Shown here in pieces: positions 28,044 to 37,400 of a DNA stretch of 64,000 bases; the first letter of the stretch is position 1, and each line of letters starts with the position of its first letter. This DNA is from Roseiarcus sp963717215 (GTDB taxonomy: Bacteria > Pseudomonadota > Alphaproteobacteria > Rhizobiales > Beijerinckiaceae), in the NCBI GenBank assembly GCA_963717215.1, contig CAVQVS010000003.1, positions 124,001 to 188,000 of the forward strand, given 5' to 3'. Position numbers and translations under genes: made by a program. The notes below the pieces were generated by a model. It searched no databases. It saw nothing but the letters and a program-made list of their open reading frames with translations, and was not told the origin of the DNA.

Positions 28044-30339
28044 CGAACCGTCTGCAACCGCAGCGTCTGGAGTTCGAACAGCATCGTCATGAACTCCTCG
28101 AAGTCTTGGACGTCCTCGGCGAAGCGGCACAGGTATGGCCCGCCGGCGAGGTTCGGCGGCGAGAACCAGAACGGCAAGTTTTGGCCTGACACTTGAGCGA
28201 AGAAGCCTGCGATCGCCTGCAGGTCCGCAAAGGCCGCAGCGGACCGCAGGACTTCGTAGGTCAGCTCGAATTCATAAAGCGGGTTGGCATAGAACTGCCC
28301 GCGGGTCTCGCGCCCGGTCACATGCTGGGCGATCAGCGTTGAGAATTTCGAGTTCACATGAACCGACCAGCCGACCGTCGCGATCGACGGAAAGTTAGGG
28401 TACGTTCTGGGGCCGGGTGGAGCGGTTGGCGCAGGCGGCGGTGAGGGCGGACGCGCAGGCGCCCCTCCCGTTATCGAGAATCCCTGCTCCCAATTTCCAG
28501 TGTCGCCCCACGCAGTGCTGTCGAGCGGGAAGACAGGGAAAGGTCTAGCATCCCAGTTCCAGGCGAGGCAGAACGTGAAGTCGATCATGTCGACGCCACT
28601 GACGGTCTCGTTGTTGCCGTCGACGTTCCAGTATTCGTAGATCGCATCGAGCGCCATTGCCTGGATGGTGTCGTCGCGCCGCGGCATATAGCCGCCCTCG
28701 TTGCTTGGATCCCAGATCGACCAGAAGGCGGTGAAGCTCTCAGTCGATTTTGGATCGAAGAACACGTTTGGCTGGTTCGTCGACTTGTCGCAGGCGGCAA
28801 ACCCATATTCCAGCATTATGGTCGATTTCGAGTTTGGAACCCACTCGGTATGAGGACCGTGCGGAGAGAACCCCGTGCCGTCACCGTTGTCATAGACGGC
28901 CTGGTGGAGATTGTTCCACCACCACCTAACTTGCTTGTTGCCGAGAATCTCTGGTTGGCAAAATATGGGTTGCGCGATTGCGCCAACCGGTCGCCGGTCG
29001 TTTGCGACACCTGCAGGTCCGACCCGAAGGGATCGAGGCCATGGCTGTTTCCGGTGCCTGGCGGGTCGGAGGAAAAGTAGAACCAGTCAAAATATTGGCC
29101 GTGCTCGATGCCGCGCTTGATGTAAGGCAACGAGTAGATCGTTGCTGGCCCGGTCAGACCGAGCCCGTTCATTGTCGCCGGCGTCGGCGGCCACGGCGTC
29201 GTGTAGGCCGGCTCCTGCCAGAAGACGGCGTCCATGCCTCCCCCATTCGGGTTGGTGGTCATGTCCGTCAGCGGCAGATAATTGTCGTAGGAGACGAAAT
29301 CGATGTTCGGATTGGCGTAAAGCTGATCGAGATGCGGCCATTGGCCGTTCTCAGCCGTATGCTGCCACCCCATCCAACTAGACCAATCGGCGGAGTAGGT
29401 GATCAGGTTTTTGCCGCCCGTCTTCGTCAGGCCAGCACTATCAAACGTCATCCGGACGTCATTGGCGAGCGTGTTGAGTGCTGCAACCATAGGATAGTCC
29501 CAGATCGCATTGCCGCCGCCGTCGGTTGTGCCCGCCTTCGTCCATCCCGGTCCGCGTAGTATCTCGAGGCCGCGGAGCTCCGATCCGATCACGAAGAGAT
29601 CGACGCCGCCTGCGATCGCGACTAGGTTGGCGTAGTGGAGGATCATCCTCCGATAACTCCAGTCGAACAGGCCACCTGTGTAAGCGACCGTCAGGTTCGC
29701 CGTGTCGCGGATGAACTGGCTGGTCGTCGCGTTGCCCATGAAGGCGGCGACATCGTTCGCCGCCGTCTGGGAAAGATCGCCCGGCGATGAGATACGGCCG
29801 CGCCATGGAAAGCCGGGACCGGTCCCTAGAAGGAATGGATAGAAGACGACCTTGAAGCCACGGCTCTTGAGATCCCTGATGCAGCGAACGATGCTCGGAT
29901 CGCTTGGAGTTCCTCCGTAAACAAAACTCCGCGTCCCGGGGAGAAATGGAATGGGGATCAGGCCGGGGAAGTCCTGCTCGGTGAGACTCGACACCATCCA
30001 ATGAGCAGGGATGGGCGTTCCGCTTACAACCTCCCAGAGTTCACCTAAGAGGAAAATTGTGGACGGATAGATGTTGCATGTCGAAGCGTCTTCTGAATTG
30101 AAAAACCATGCGACTACGACACTGACCGTCTCGCACTCAGGATGAAGTGCTTGTAATTGATCGGCAGAATACGAGTAGTCGGTTTTCGATCCCCCTGGCG
30201 CGTAGAAAGTGTTTAGGTTCTGAGCTGGAAGAAGAGAGAAGTCGGAAAGGATATTGCGCTGTGAGCCGATGAATGGAATCGTGTCGTAGGAATATTCTCC
30301 TGTCGACGGCAGAAGATGGATTCCGGTAAATGTTGGCAT
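28040..30339 (-). pseudogene. TIM-barrel (GTA-type) protein fused to DUF2460, one frameshift
   Basis: From 30339 the frame gives a glycoside-hydrolase-like TIM barrel as found in GTA gp15 (FVIGSELRGLEILRG, YSADWSSWMGWQH, NIDFVSYDNYLPLTD). Near 28950-28960 a single G appears lost (NPYFANQ, then EILGNKQVRWWWNNLHQAVY in the next frame). That frame runs on through AWNWDARPFPVFP, a Pro-rich linker (PARPPSPPPAPTAPPGP) and a DUF2460 domain (VGWSVHVNSKFSTLIAQHVT) to 28040. Total length is about 766 residues. The fused order barrel-linker-distal-tail domain is unusual. The enzyme would degrade surface glycan at the tail tip; this is inferred. Confidence 0.7.
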
Positions 30340-31658
30340 CAGCGGCCGTTAAGACGCTTGAGGCCGAGCGCGGCGCCATGGCGGACTGCTTGGTCAAGCG
30401 CCTTCGCCATACCCGGTCCGTTCTGGCGCATCCAGGACGCGACGGACGGGCCGTCAATTGCATTGACGTGTAAGTGCGTGGTTGGGTGGATGGCGACTGA
30501 TCGTCCGCCTCCTGGACTCACGTCGTTCGGGCTGCTCGACAGCAGGTCCCGTAGCGCTCCAGCAGGCCCTGCGGGCATGATAAGTTCGTTCTGATGAATC
30601 AGCGCAAGTTGATCTCTTGGCACCTGCCACATACCGATATCCGCGGATGCAACGGCGCCCGCCATTCCCGCGACCGTGGCCTGGGCCGCTGTGGCGGGAC
30701 CGATGGCGAGTGGTCCCATAAGCGGCGCCAGAAATCCAAAGACGCCGGCGAATGCTTCCGCGGCAGAGGACAAGATCGATCGGACCATTGACGCGCCTTG
30801 CGCGCCCAATGAAGCCGCGGCGCCGCCCTGCTCCAGGCTTGTACGAGCTGCGACGCCGGATGCGGTCGCCGACGTTTTCATTGCCTCCGCCAAGACATAG
30901 TGTCCGGCGGTCATTTCGCACCACTCGATAAACTTAACCAGAAGATCGTCGAGAGTATTCTTGAGGGCAGTGTGCCAGTTGGTCGTGCCAGTCAGGAGGC
31001 CGCGTAATTGAGAATTAAAGGCCTGTGTGATCGAGCTGCCGAATGCCTGATAGTCGCGTTCTTGTTGCTGCAGGGCCGACCGGTTCAGATCGGCCATCTG
31101 ATCGTCGCGACGGCGCGTCGCTTCGATGACCATGTCGTCGACGCGCTGTTTCGCGGCCAGCGATTGGTCGCCGAGAGCTTCCTCTCTTTGCAGCGCGGCG
31201 AGCTCAGCGGCGTATTCTGCGTCGACGGCTTCATGCGAAAGGGACGTCTTTTGTTGCTGTGTGATTTCGAAGAAGCGCGCCTCCTCGGAATAGAGAGAGA
31301 GCTTCTGCTTCGTCGCGTCGGCTAGGATTCTCAGTTCTTCTGACGTTGCTAATTGGGCGGCTCTTGCCGCGTCGGCATAGGTCGCATCATCGCCTTCGCG
31401 CAAAGCCGCCGAGGCGCGCGCACTATCGGCTGCGAATGACTGCTGAAGCGACTGGGTTGCGGAGAGCGCGTCGCGATAAGGGGTCAGATGATCGGCGCTG
31501 AAAGCCTGGGTTGCAGCAGTTCCGAACGATACCAGTTGCCTGTTGATCTCGCCGAACGGTGCAGAAAAAGTTTGTAGCGCATCCTTTGCCTCGCTGACTT
31601 GGGAGACAAAATCGTTGGTCGAAGCGCTGAAGCTGACGGAAACGTTTGCGTCGGCCAT
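30339..31658 (-). CDS. Tail tape measure protein
   Basis: The protein has 439 residues and is Ala/Gln-rich and helical, with long coiled regions (residues 60-215) and a hydrophobic Gly/Ala-rich part (about 280-350, SMVRSILSSAAEAFAGVFGF). It follows the G/GT chaperone genes directly, as in lambda-type phages. Tape measure length sets tail length at roughly 0.15 nm per residue, so a tail of about 65 nm is expected. A ribosome binding site, AAGGA, precedes the ATG. Confidence 0.8.
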   Translation of the reverse strand: MADANVSVSFSASTNDFVSQVSEAKDALQTFSAPFGEINRQLVSFGTAATQAFSADHLTPYRDALSATQSLQQSFAADSARASAALREGDDATYADAARAAQLATSEELRILADATKQKLSLYSEEARFFEITQQQKTSLSHEAVDAEYAAELAALQREEALGDQSLAAKQRVDDMVIEATRRRDDQMADLNRSALQQQERDYQAFGSSITQAFNSQLRGLLTGTTNWHTALKNTLDDLLVKFIEWCEMTAGHYVLAEAMKTSATASGVAARTSLEQGGAAASLGAQGASMVRSILSSAAEAFAGVFGFLAPLMGPLAIGPATAAQATVAGMAGAVASADIGMWQVPRDQLALIHQNELIMPAGPAGALRDLLSSSPNDVSPGGGRSVAIHPTTHLHVNAIDGPSVASWMRQNGPGMAKALDQAVRHGAALGLKRLNGR

Positions 31659-31683
31659 CGCTGATCCTTGAGCTTAAGTAGAT

Positions 31684-32306
31684 TCATCCGAGCGCGCCGT
31701 TTGGAAAGGACGCCTTCAGCTCGGCAATCGTTGGCTGGCGCGGCGCAGTATCTTCGCTTGGCTCACGATACTTAAGCGCAGCGGCGACAAGCCAATGAAC
31801 GGGCGGGTTGCGCTGCCATTCGGCCCGCAACGCGAGAAAGCGGGGCATAGTCAACTGGTCGAGCGCTTCGTCCCAGCTCCAGCCGGTGTTAGAGACGACC
31901 TGAGCGATCAGGGCGTCGAAATTGACTTTCCCGGGCTTTGCGACGCCTCCTGCGTCGCATGAGCAGGCAAAGCTAGATCCTCAACTCTGCCAGGCCGAAG
32001 CCCAGCGGCTCTTGCGACTGACGGGAACGCCTGGATCAATTCGCCTACCGAGAACGCGAGGTCGAGAAATTTCGTCAAGGAAAGCTCAGGCTCGACGAAC
32101 GAGACCGCCCGCCAGGTCGCTTCAGCGAGGCGATCGAGATGGGCCTCGCTGAGACGCGCGACAGACTCGCCCGACATCGAAGAGCCGCCAGCCGCGAGAT
32201 AGATTTCGAACAAAGCCGGCTGGATCGCCTTGATGGCGCGGAACGGCAGATGCGGGACCGACCAGGTCTTTCCGCCGAGCGATATGGCGAATCCGTCCTC
32301 GCTCAC
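31684..32306 (-). CDS. Tail assembly chaperone, GT-type frameshift product
   Basis: A -1 shift at GGGAAAG after codon 127 gives 80 further codons: VNFDALIAQVVSNTGWSWDE ... AEWQRNPPVHWLVAAALKYR ... ending at 31684-31686. The fused protein has 207 residues. The downstream part resembles the T-type domain, which binds the tail tube, and has no start codon of its own. It ends 25 bp before the tape measure start. Gene order and slippery sequence match lambda G/GT. Confidence 0.8.
31908..32306 (-). CDS. Tail assembly chaperone, G-type
   Basis: The protein has 132 residues from a GTG at 32306 that overlaps the tail-tube stop (GTGA). The sequence LGGKTWSVPHLPFRAIKAIQ and the helical remainder fit small GTA-type tail assembly chaperones. 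The last codons contain the heptamer G GGA AAG (complement of 31926-31932) in the correct register for -1 slippage. Such chaperones coat the tape measure during tail assembly and are absent from the finished virion. Confidence 0.75.
   Translation of the reverse strand: MSEDGFAISLGGKTWSVPHLPFRAIKAIQPALFEIYLAAGGSSMSGESVARLSEAHLDRLAEATWRAVSFVEPELSLTKFLDLAFSVGELIQAFPSVARAAGLRPGRVEDLALPAHATQEASQSPGKSISTP
31926..31932 (-). promoter_or_regulatory. Programmed -1 ribosomal frameshift site GGGAAAG
   Basis: Read on the minus strand the heptamer is G GGA AAG in the zero frame of the chaperone (codons 126-127). It is identical to the phage lambda G/GT slippery site. The frame entered is open for 80 codons, against only five more codons in the zero frame. 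Confidence 0.8.
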
Positions 32307-33055
32307 GCTGCGTCTCCGAAGTTGAAGGTCATGACCTGACCGGCTGCGTTGGCGAACGCCTGGAACTCGAAGTCCGGCTTGGCGAAGTCCTCGATATTGG
32401 TGTCGAACGAGAACTTGCTGGCGACGCATTGGTTGAGCGTCACCGAGAACTGCGCATTCGTCGTCGGATCGGTCGCGAAAAGCGTTGCCGTGAAGGTCGA
32501 CGTGGGGCCGATCAGCGGGTTGCCGATCGCCAGGCTCTGGGTCGTCGTCGCTGCTTGTGTGTAGGTGTAGGAGATTAGAACGCTGCCGCCTGCATCTCCC
32601 AGGTTGAACGTGTAGACGCCCGTCGAAGCGTTGAACGTGTATTGTCCCGCGGCCGTCAACGTCGCGACGTTGAGCAGTGGAAGGCCGCTGGCTGCGTAGG
32701 TCACACCCTGGTCAGCCACGAAGTGCGTCGAGTTGCTGACCGTGATTGTGAAGGGGGCTGCCGCCGGGACGCTGTGCACCTCGGCAAACTGGGAGATCAT
32801 TGAGCCCGGAAGTGGCGCCTGATTGTAGAACAGGCGCCCGATAGCCTGGCCGCTGAACCGCGCCAAGGTGGCCTTGCATGTCACCTTGCGGGTGCCCGAG
32901 CCGACCGCGACCGGGAACGCAAACTGACCATACAGTTCCTTGACGCTAACCGACGTGTCGACGCTGACCTTCTGGACCAGACCGAAGTTGATCGGGGTCG
33001 GATTGGGGACATTCAACTGCGTGCCGGTCAGCACGCCCGAGCCGAAGACGAACAT
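32303..33055 (-). CDS. Major tail tube protein
   Basis: The protein has 250 residues. It starts MFVFGSGVLTGTQL and includes FGLVQKVSVDTSVSVKELYG and a C-terminal half (FSVTLNQCVASKFSFDTNIE) typical of siphophage tail tube proteins. It is preceded by a GGAG ribosome binding site. Residues about 97-167 (FVADQGVTYAASGLPL ... GVYTFNLGDAGGSVLISYTY) look like an inserted beta module, shared with the head-tail connector and the hub. The gene overlaps the chaperone start. Confidence 0.8.
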   Translation of the reverse strand: MFVFGSGVLTGTQLNVPNPTPINFGLVQKVSVDTSVSVKELYGQFAFPVAVGSGTRKVTCKATLARFSGQAIGRLFYNQAPLPGSMISQFAEVHSVPAAAPFTITVSNSTHFVADQGVTYAASGLPLLNVATLTAAGQYTFNASTGVYTFNLGDAGGSVLISYTYTQAATTTQSLAIGNPLIGPTSTFTATLFATDPTTNAQFSVTLNQCVASKFSFDTNIEDFAKPDFEFQAFANAAGQVMTFNFGDAA

Positions 33056-33160
33056 GAGGGTGAACTCCGTTAAGGGGACGTTGTGAGAATCGCGCCACCG
33101 CTGTCAGCAGCGCCCAGCCCGCTTCCTAGGAAGGTTCGGTGGGCGAGGAACGGAGCGCTT
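33056..33160. other. Spacer upstream of tail tube gene
   Basis: About 100 bp carry the tail tube ribosome binding site and a GC-rich stretch. No gene or clear promoter is seen. Confidence 0.4.
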
Positions 33161-33595
33161 TCATGGTTCCATCAGCCGCACCGCGACCACTGCGAGGCCG
33201 TCGCCGTCGAGGTCGCCGGTGTCCCGCACCGGCACGCCCGTGATCTTGCAGTCGTATACGGCGCCGCCGAGGGTTTGCCGTCCGAGGCTCATGTCGAGAC
33301 CGGCGGGCGCGAGCGCCGCGTCGATCGCGTCGAGAGCGTTGTTGATCGCACTGGCGCCTGGGGTCGTTGGATCGCGAGCGTCGAAGTAGAGGAAAAGCTT
33401 GGCCTCAAGCGTTCGCTTCGGCGTCGCGGGCGAGGCCCATTGATAGGTTTCCGGGCCGGATTCGAGCTGGAAGAAGGCCGGCCGAAGCGAGGCGGGAACC
33501 TCGCTCCATATCTTGATTCGCCGCGACGAGAGACCCCACGGATAGGCCGAGGAGACTGCGGCGAATAACGCGGAGAAGGCGGCTTCACGACTCAT
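33161..33595 (-). CDS. Tail completion protein, DUF3168 family
   Basis: The protein has 144 residues from the ATG at 33595, which overlaps the upstream stop. The segment LEAKLFLYFDARDPTTPGAS and the C-terminal GDLDGDGLAVVAVRL fit DUF3168 (GTA gp8-like) proteins that terminate the tail at the head side. Position between the gp10-like and tail tube genes supports this. Confidence 0.75.
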   Translation of the reverse strand: MSREAAFSALFAAVSSAYPWGLSSRRIKIWSEVPASLRPAFFQLESGPETYQWASPATPKRTLEAKLFLYFDARDPTTPGASAINNALDAIDAALAPAGLDMSLGRQTLGGAVYDCKITGVPVRDTGDLDGDGLAVVAVRLMEP

Positions 33596-34081
33596 GCGCT
33601 CTCCCATGCCTTGGCCGCGGCGTCGGCAAGCGCGGTGACAATGTCGTCTGTCATGTCAGTGAGCGCCGAGCGCAGATACGACCGCTCGGGAATCAACGAG
33701 CCGGGATGCTCGACCCGGCGCGCGAAGTGCTGATCATCGCCCGTGACGAAAGCCAGCACGTCGCCCTTCGCCGGCAAGATCTCGTGGGCGCCCGTCTTCC
33801 CGCCGTACTCCTGAATCGCCGCATATTGTACGTCTCCCTCGGAGCCGACCGAGGCATGAAAGCCGTCCGCGTCAGCCGTTACGCTGGCCGCGATCGAATT
33901 CGCTGAGCGCGCCTGAGCGTGCGTTCAACACAGAGCCCGAAAGCTTGTCGTTCTTGACCAGATCGGCGAGCACCGCTGCAAGGTCGGCCGCTTTGGCGCC
34001 GAGCGCGGCTTGCAGAGCGGCCGGATAGGCATCGAAGCGCGCGTTTGTCTCTTCCAGACCCCGGACTTCGAGCGCGGACAT
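33592..34081 (-). pseudogene. HK97 gp10-like head-tail joining protein, one frameshift
   Basis: The gene starts MSALEVRGLEETNARFDAYP at 34081 and runs to SGSVLNARSGALSE near 33900. One extra base (GAATTCGATC) then shifts the frame. The continuation IAASVTADADGFHASVGSEG, YAAIQEYGGKTGAHEI and ERSYLRSALTDM ends at 33592. Joined it is about 162 residues. IQEYGGKTGAH is the usual gp10-family signature. The break would stop head-tail joining if real. Confidence 0.75.
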
Positions 34082-34116
34082 CAGAGGATGGTCCGCTTAT
34101 AGGGTTGCAGCATCGC

Positions 34117-34902
34117 CTAAATCGGCGCTGACATCGCGCTCGTCTCATAGGCAATTGTTTCCTGACCGCCGATCGACTTCGATCTGAGCCCAATGCGCTC
34201 GGCTGCCCGAAAACGCTCAGCCGCCAGTTCCAGGGCCGCCTGCGCGACATCCTGCGGCACATAGCCGTAAGAGATGGAAACCGACTGACCCGCATCCGCC
34301 GCGGAGAAGCCATAGGTTCCTGCGGTCACCGCGTATTGCCCGGTGCCTGGTGGGGCAGAAACCAACGTCAGCGGCGCGCCGCCCGCAGTGTAGGTCACCC
34401 CAAGATCCGACGCCCAGGGTCCATACGGCGAAAACGCAGAGAGCTGGAGCGGAACGGCGACGGGAACGGTTTGCGTCTCGTTCTCCACGGCATAGCCGGC
34501 GCTGTAGGAGACGACGAGACTTTGTCGCCCCGGCCGATAGTGATGGCCGAATAAATCGAGCGTCTGCGGTCGGCCCGGTGGAATACCGTCGCCGGGCTGA
34601 AGGGCGTAGCAGAATGAGGCCTCAAGGTCGGCGTTCGCATCGGGCGGAACGGCGATTCCGCGCGACGTCACTGACGTCACCCGCAGAACCGGCCAATGCC
34701 TTAGGGTGACGCGATCGGTCTCGAGATCAATCGTCTCAGAATACGAGAACGGCAGCAGGCTGGGGCGGCTTAGCGCCGCGTAGATCGAACGACTTGCTGC
34801 CGTGATAAGCGCCCTGAGCGTCGCGTCGCTCGGGCCTGGCGCGGACGGCAATCCGAGCCAGGCCTTCAGGGCCGCGAGATTGGTCAGATCGAAGGGCGAC
34901 AT
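34117..34902 (-). CDS. Head-tail connector (gp6-like) with an inserted module
   Basis: The protein has 261 residues from the ATG at 34902. The N-terminal helix bundle (LAALKAWLGLP ... LRALITAASRSIYAALSR) and C-terminal helix (AQAALELAAERFRAAERIGL) are those of phage gp6-like connectors. Residues about 146-216 (FSPYGPWASDLGVTYTAGG ... GTYGFSAADAGQSVSISY) form an extra beta module also found in the tail tube and hub. An upstream extension of the frame is not used because it overlaps spacer and capsid sequence. Confidence 0.75.
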   Translation of the reverse strand: MSPFDLTNLAALKAWLGLPSAPGPSDATLRALITAASRSIYAALSRPSLLPFSYSETIDLETDRVTLRHWPVLRVTSVTSRGIAVPPDANADLEASFCYALQPGDGIPPGRPQTLDLFGHHYRPGRQSLVVSYSAGYAVENETQTVPVAVPLQLSAFSPYGPWASDLGVTYTAGGAPLTLVSAPPGTGQYAVTAGTYGFSAADAGQSVSISYGYVPQDVAQAALELAAERFRAAERIGLRSKSIGGQETIAYETSAMSAPI

Positions 34903-34984
34903 GCAACGCTCGTGATAACGGGCCAAAACCGAAACGACCGCGCACGGGCCTCTGCCTTGCGGCGGCGCGCCACGCGGCCGAGCA

Positions 34985-36457
34985 TCAGCCGTTGCCGATG
35001 TTAGTGAGGATGCCGATGCCGAATGAGGCGTATATTGCCAACACCTCTTCGGTGTAGACGCCGAACTCGCGACGACGGGTGCGGACTGGCCAATCGACGC
35101 GATAATAGTCGCGACGCGTAAGGACCTCCGCGACGTTGGGCGTCTCGTTCGATTGATACCATGCCGGCAGCCGTTCACAGTAGGCTAGGATTGTTCCCGG
35201 CGGCAGGTCCGGGTGGACAGTGAGCGGAATCTCGACGCCGGTGAACGGATTGTAGTACCAGCGTACGACGCCCGAGGCGGCGAACTCGTAGGGCGCGGAT
35301 TGAGACGCGTCGACATTGTAGCGAACGAGCGGCCCAGACGCGTTCGTTAAGCATTTGGACGTGATGTTTTTCTGCTCCTGGGCGTTGACATAGATCACGG
35401 TCGGCGACAGGCGATAGCTGTTCCACATCTGCAACAGCATGTTGTCGATCTCGGCGATCGAGCCGCGACCCGAGGGTGTAAGAAAAGTGCCCGTGCCTGC
35501 CGGCCCCGACGCCAGCGCCTGGACGAACGAGGACGTTGCGGGGTTGAAGCCGTCCGTTAGCAATCCGTCGAACGCCACCCCCGGGTTGCGAGAATTGTCA
35601 GCAGTGATGACAATCGCAGCCTGCTGGCCGGACAGTAGCGGCGCGCTAAAAGCGGCGCTGTTGATCGTGGTGATCGCCTGCAGCGTCTCCGAGCCAACGG
35701 CGCCGACATACCATGCATAAGCGACGGCGCCGTTGATGATCGGGGCGGTTGCAAATAGCGTTTGTCCGATCGTCACCGATTGTGTGACGTTGGGGCTGCG
35801 CATCGAGGAGCCGCCGTTCAGCGTATAGGTATTGCCGTCGTTGCCGGTGATCGTTTTGGTTGCAGCAACTCCACCAGAGAGGCTCGAGTTGCGATAGCCT
35901 TCGAACGTCAGGCCGACGACGATCACTGAATAGCTCGCCGATGGAAGGGTTGCGCCGGTGCCCGAGGCCGTCAAAGCCGGAGCGCTCGCCGTGCCAAGCG
36001 CAAGCGAGGTGTTGCCGCCGAGCAGCGCCGTTTCCTCCTTACGCATCGTCTTCTGCAGGATACGCAGCGTAGCAGTGGCGTTGATGTCTTCGAAGCCCTG
36101 CGCGGCGGCCTCAGCTTCGAAGGTCACTGTGTCTTCCTCGCCGAGCGTTACGTAAGGAAGCGTGATGGAGGCGGCTGAATAAGACATGCTGGCCGAACGT
36201 TGACCTTCCGGCACCCAGCCCATCGCGTCAAAGCCTGAACCGGTCGTGGCGAAGATCGAACGCCAGTGCGCTGCGTCGCCGGGGTTGAGGCGCGCGACCC
36301 GAGGCACCGAGTTTCTGAGAGGCGTAATCGTCGGGTACAGATTCTTCGCCGGCGCCTGCAAGTCGTATGCGGTCAAGCCGGTCGAGATCGTGACGTTCTT
36401 GGCGAGCGAGTCTTTCATCAGACCCAGCGTCTCCTGGGTCGTCAGCGCGATGTTCAT
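34985..36457 (-). CDS. Major capsid protein
   Basis: The protein has 490 residues from the ATG at 36457, behind AAAGGACT. The N-terminal arm (MNIALTTQETLGLMKDSLAK) and the scaffold of an HK97-like fold follow (WVPEGQRSASMSYSAASITL; YVTLGEEDTVTFEAEAAAQG; a C-terminal P-domain-like part with TVIYVNAQEQKNITSKCL). Residues about 165-310 include a Gly/Ser/Thr-rich insertion (SYSVIVVGLTFEGYRNSSLS ... AYAWYVGAVGSETLQAITTI) that resembles a surface beta domain. It is larger than GTA gp5. It follows the lipoprotein and protease genes. Confidence 0.75.
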   Translation of the reverse strand: MNIALTTQETLGLMKDSLAKNVTISTGLTAYDLQAPAKNLYPTITPLRNSVPRVARLNPGDAAHWRSIFATTGSGFDAMGWVPEGQRSASMSYSAASITLPYVTLGEEDTVTFEAEAAAQGFEDINATATLRILQKTMRKEETALLGGNTSLALGTASAPALTASGTGATLPSASYSVIVVGLTFEGYRNSSLSGGVAATKTITGNDGNTYTLNGGSSMRSPNVTQSVTIGQTLFATAPIINGAVAYAWYVGAVGSETLQAITTINSAAFSAPLLSGQQAAIVITADNSRNPGVAFDGLLTDGFNPATSSFVQALASGPAGTGTFLTPSGRGSIAEIDNMLLQMWNSYRLSPTVIYVNAQEQKNITSKCLTNASGPLVRYNVDASQSAPYEFAASGVVRWYYNPFTGVEIPLTVHPDLPPGTILAYCERLPAWYQSNETPNVAEVLTRRDYYRVDWPVRTRRREFGVYTEEVLAIYASFGIGILTNIGNG

Positions 36458-36667
36458 GAGATCAGTCCTTTGGCGCGGATAGGGGTTAATGAGATAAGTG
36501 GAGGTCAATGGCGGACGCGATTACGCGCGACCGATGGGCTTGCTGTGGGGAACCCGGGATCCTGAGCCTTCGAGGGCTTCTCGATCGTGCTGAAACACCG
36601 CCAAGCGGTGGGCTGCAAACGAACCGGCCACGCGATGCGCTGGCGTGTCACTCGCCTGAGATCGCGA
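36458..36667. other. Spacer upstream of the capsid gene
   Basis: About 210 bp include the capsid ribosome binding site. A capsid-specific promoter is plausible here because of the gap, but I could not pick -35/-10 boxes. Confidence 0.35.
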
Positions 36668-37051
36668 TCACTCGACAAACTTCTGATTGCGGAGATTGAG
36701 GTTCCCGACCTTCGCCCGCGGCTGTGTTATCTCTTGATTTGGCGCCAGCGCCGTCGCTTTCTTGAAGTAGGGCAGAAGCGCGCTTTCTATCGCCAGAATA
36801 TCGACGCCCGCGGCGACGGCGCTGGTCGGCGCGCCTGCTGCGCAAATCGTCTGCGCCTGGGCGTAAGCATTCTTTGCGTCAGCGTTCATGGTCGCTGAGA
36901 CCGGACCGAGCGCTGGCAGCGCATTGCACACGCCATTGTAAGCGGTATTGATCGCCGCCGACGCGGCGGGTGTGAACTGGCCCGCGGAGGTGCACCCGGC
37001 TAGCGCGCTACATAGGGCCACGAGCGCTAGGACGGACTTGAAGCAACTCAT
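36668..37051 (-). CDS. Prophage-encoded lipoprotein
   Basis: The protein has 127 residues from the ATG at 37051, behind GGAGACTCGA. The signal MSCFKSVLALVALCSALAGC ends in a lipobox (LAGC). The mature part is Ala-rich with two further Cys (YNGVCNALP and TICAAG). It lies between protease and capsid, where no structural gene is expected. Phage lipoproteins often act in superinfection exclusion or conversion. That is inference, and the family is not recognised. Confidence 0.6.
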   Translation of the reverse strand: MSCFKSVLALVALCSALAGCTSAGQFTPAASAAINTAYNGVCNALPALGPVSATMNADAKNAYAQAQTICAAGAPTSAVAAGVDILAIESALLPYFKKATALAPNQEITQPRAKVGNLNLRNQKFVE

Positions 37052-37091
37052 TCGAGTCTCCTTGAGAGCGTCGGAACGTTGGATTGCGACT

Positions 37092-37400
37092 TTAGAAACC
37101 AGCGCCGGCGACGAGGCGCCCAAGCGGCCAGGGCTCACGAAAATCCGCGGCGGCCGAAGCTTCGAGCGGTCGACCGATCGCCGCCGTTAGCGAGGCGATG
37201 GCCCACTGAGCTTCGACCGCCGCCTCGCTGGACGCCGCGGCGTCAGCGATTCCGTCCACTGCGACCGGGAGGGCAGTCGCTGCAGGCGGGGTCCGATGTG
37301 AACGAATTGGACGCTGGCTCGACCCAGCGGTCTGCGCTTCAGAAGCGCGGCGGCCCGGGATTGGCGAGGCTAAGCTTGGTGAGCGCGAGCGCGCGCTCAT
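37092..37400 (-). CDS. Small coupled ORF after the protease gene
   Basis: The ATG at 37400 overlaps the protease stop as ATGA. The 102-residue product is rich in Ser, Ala and Arg with no recognised domain. The coupling is its main support. It could also be a chance frame in GC-rich DNA. Confidence 0.4.
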   Translation of the reverse strand: MSARSRSPSLASPIPGRRASEAQTAGSSQRPIRSHRTPPAATALPVAVDGIADAAASSEAAVEAQWAIASLTAAIGRPLEASAAADFREPWPLGRLVAGAGF

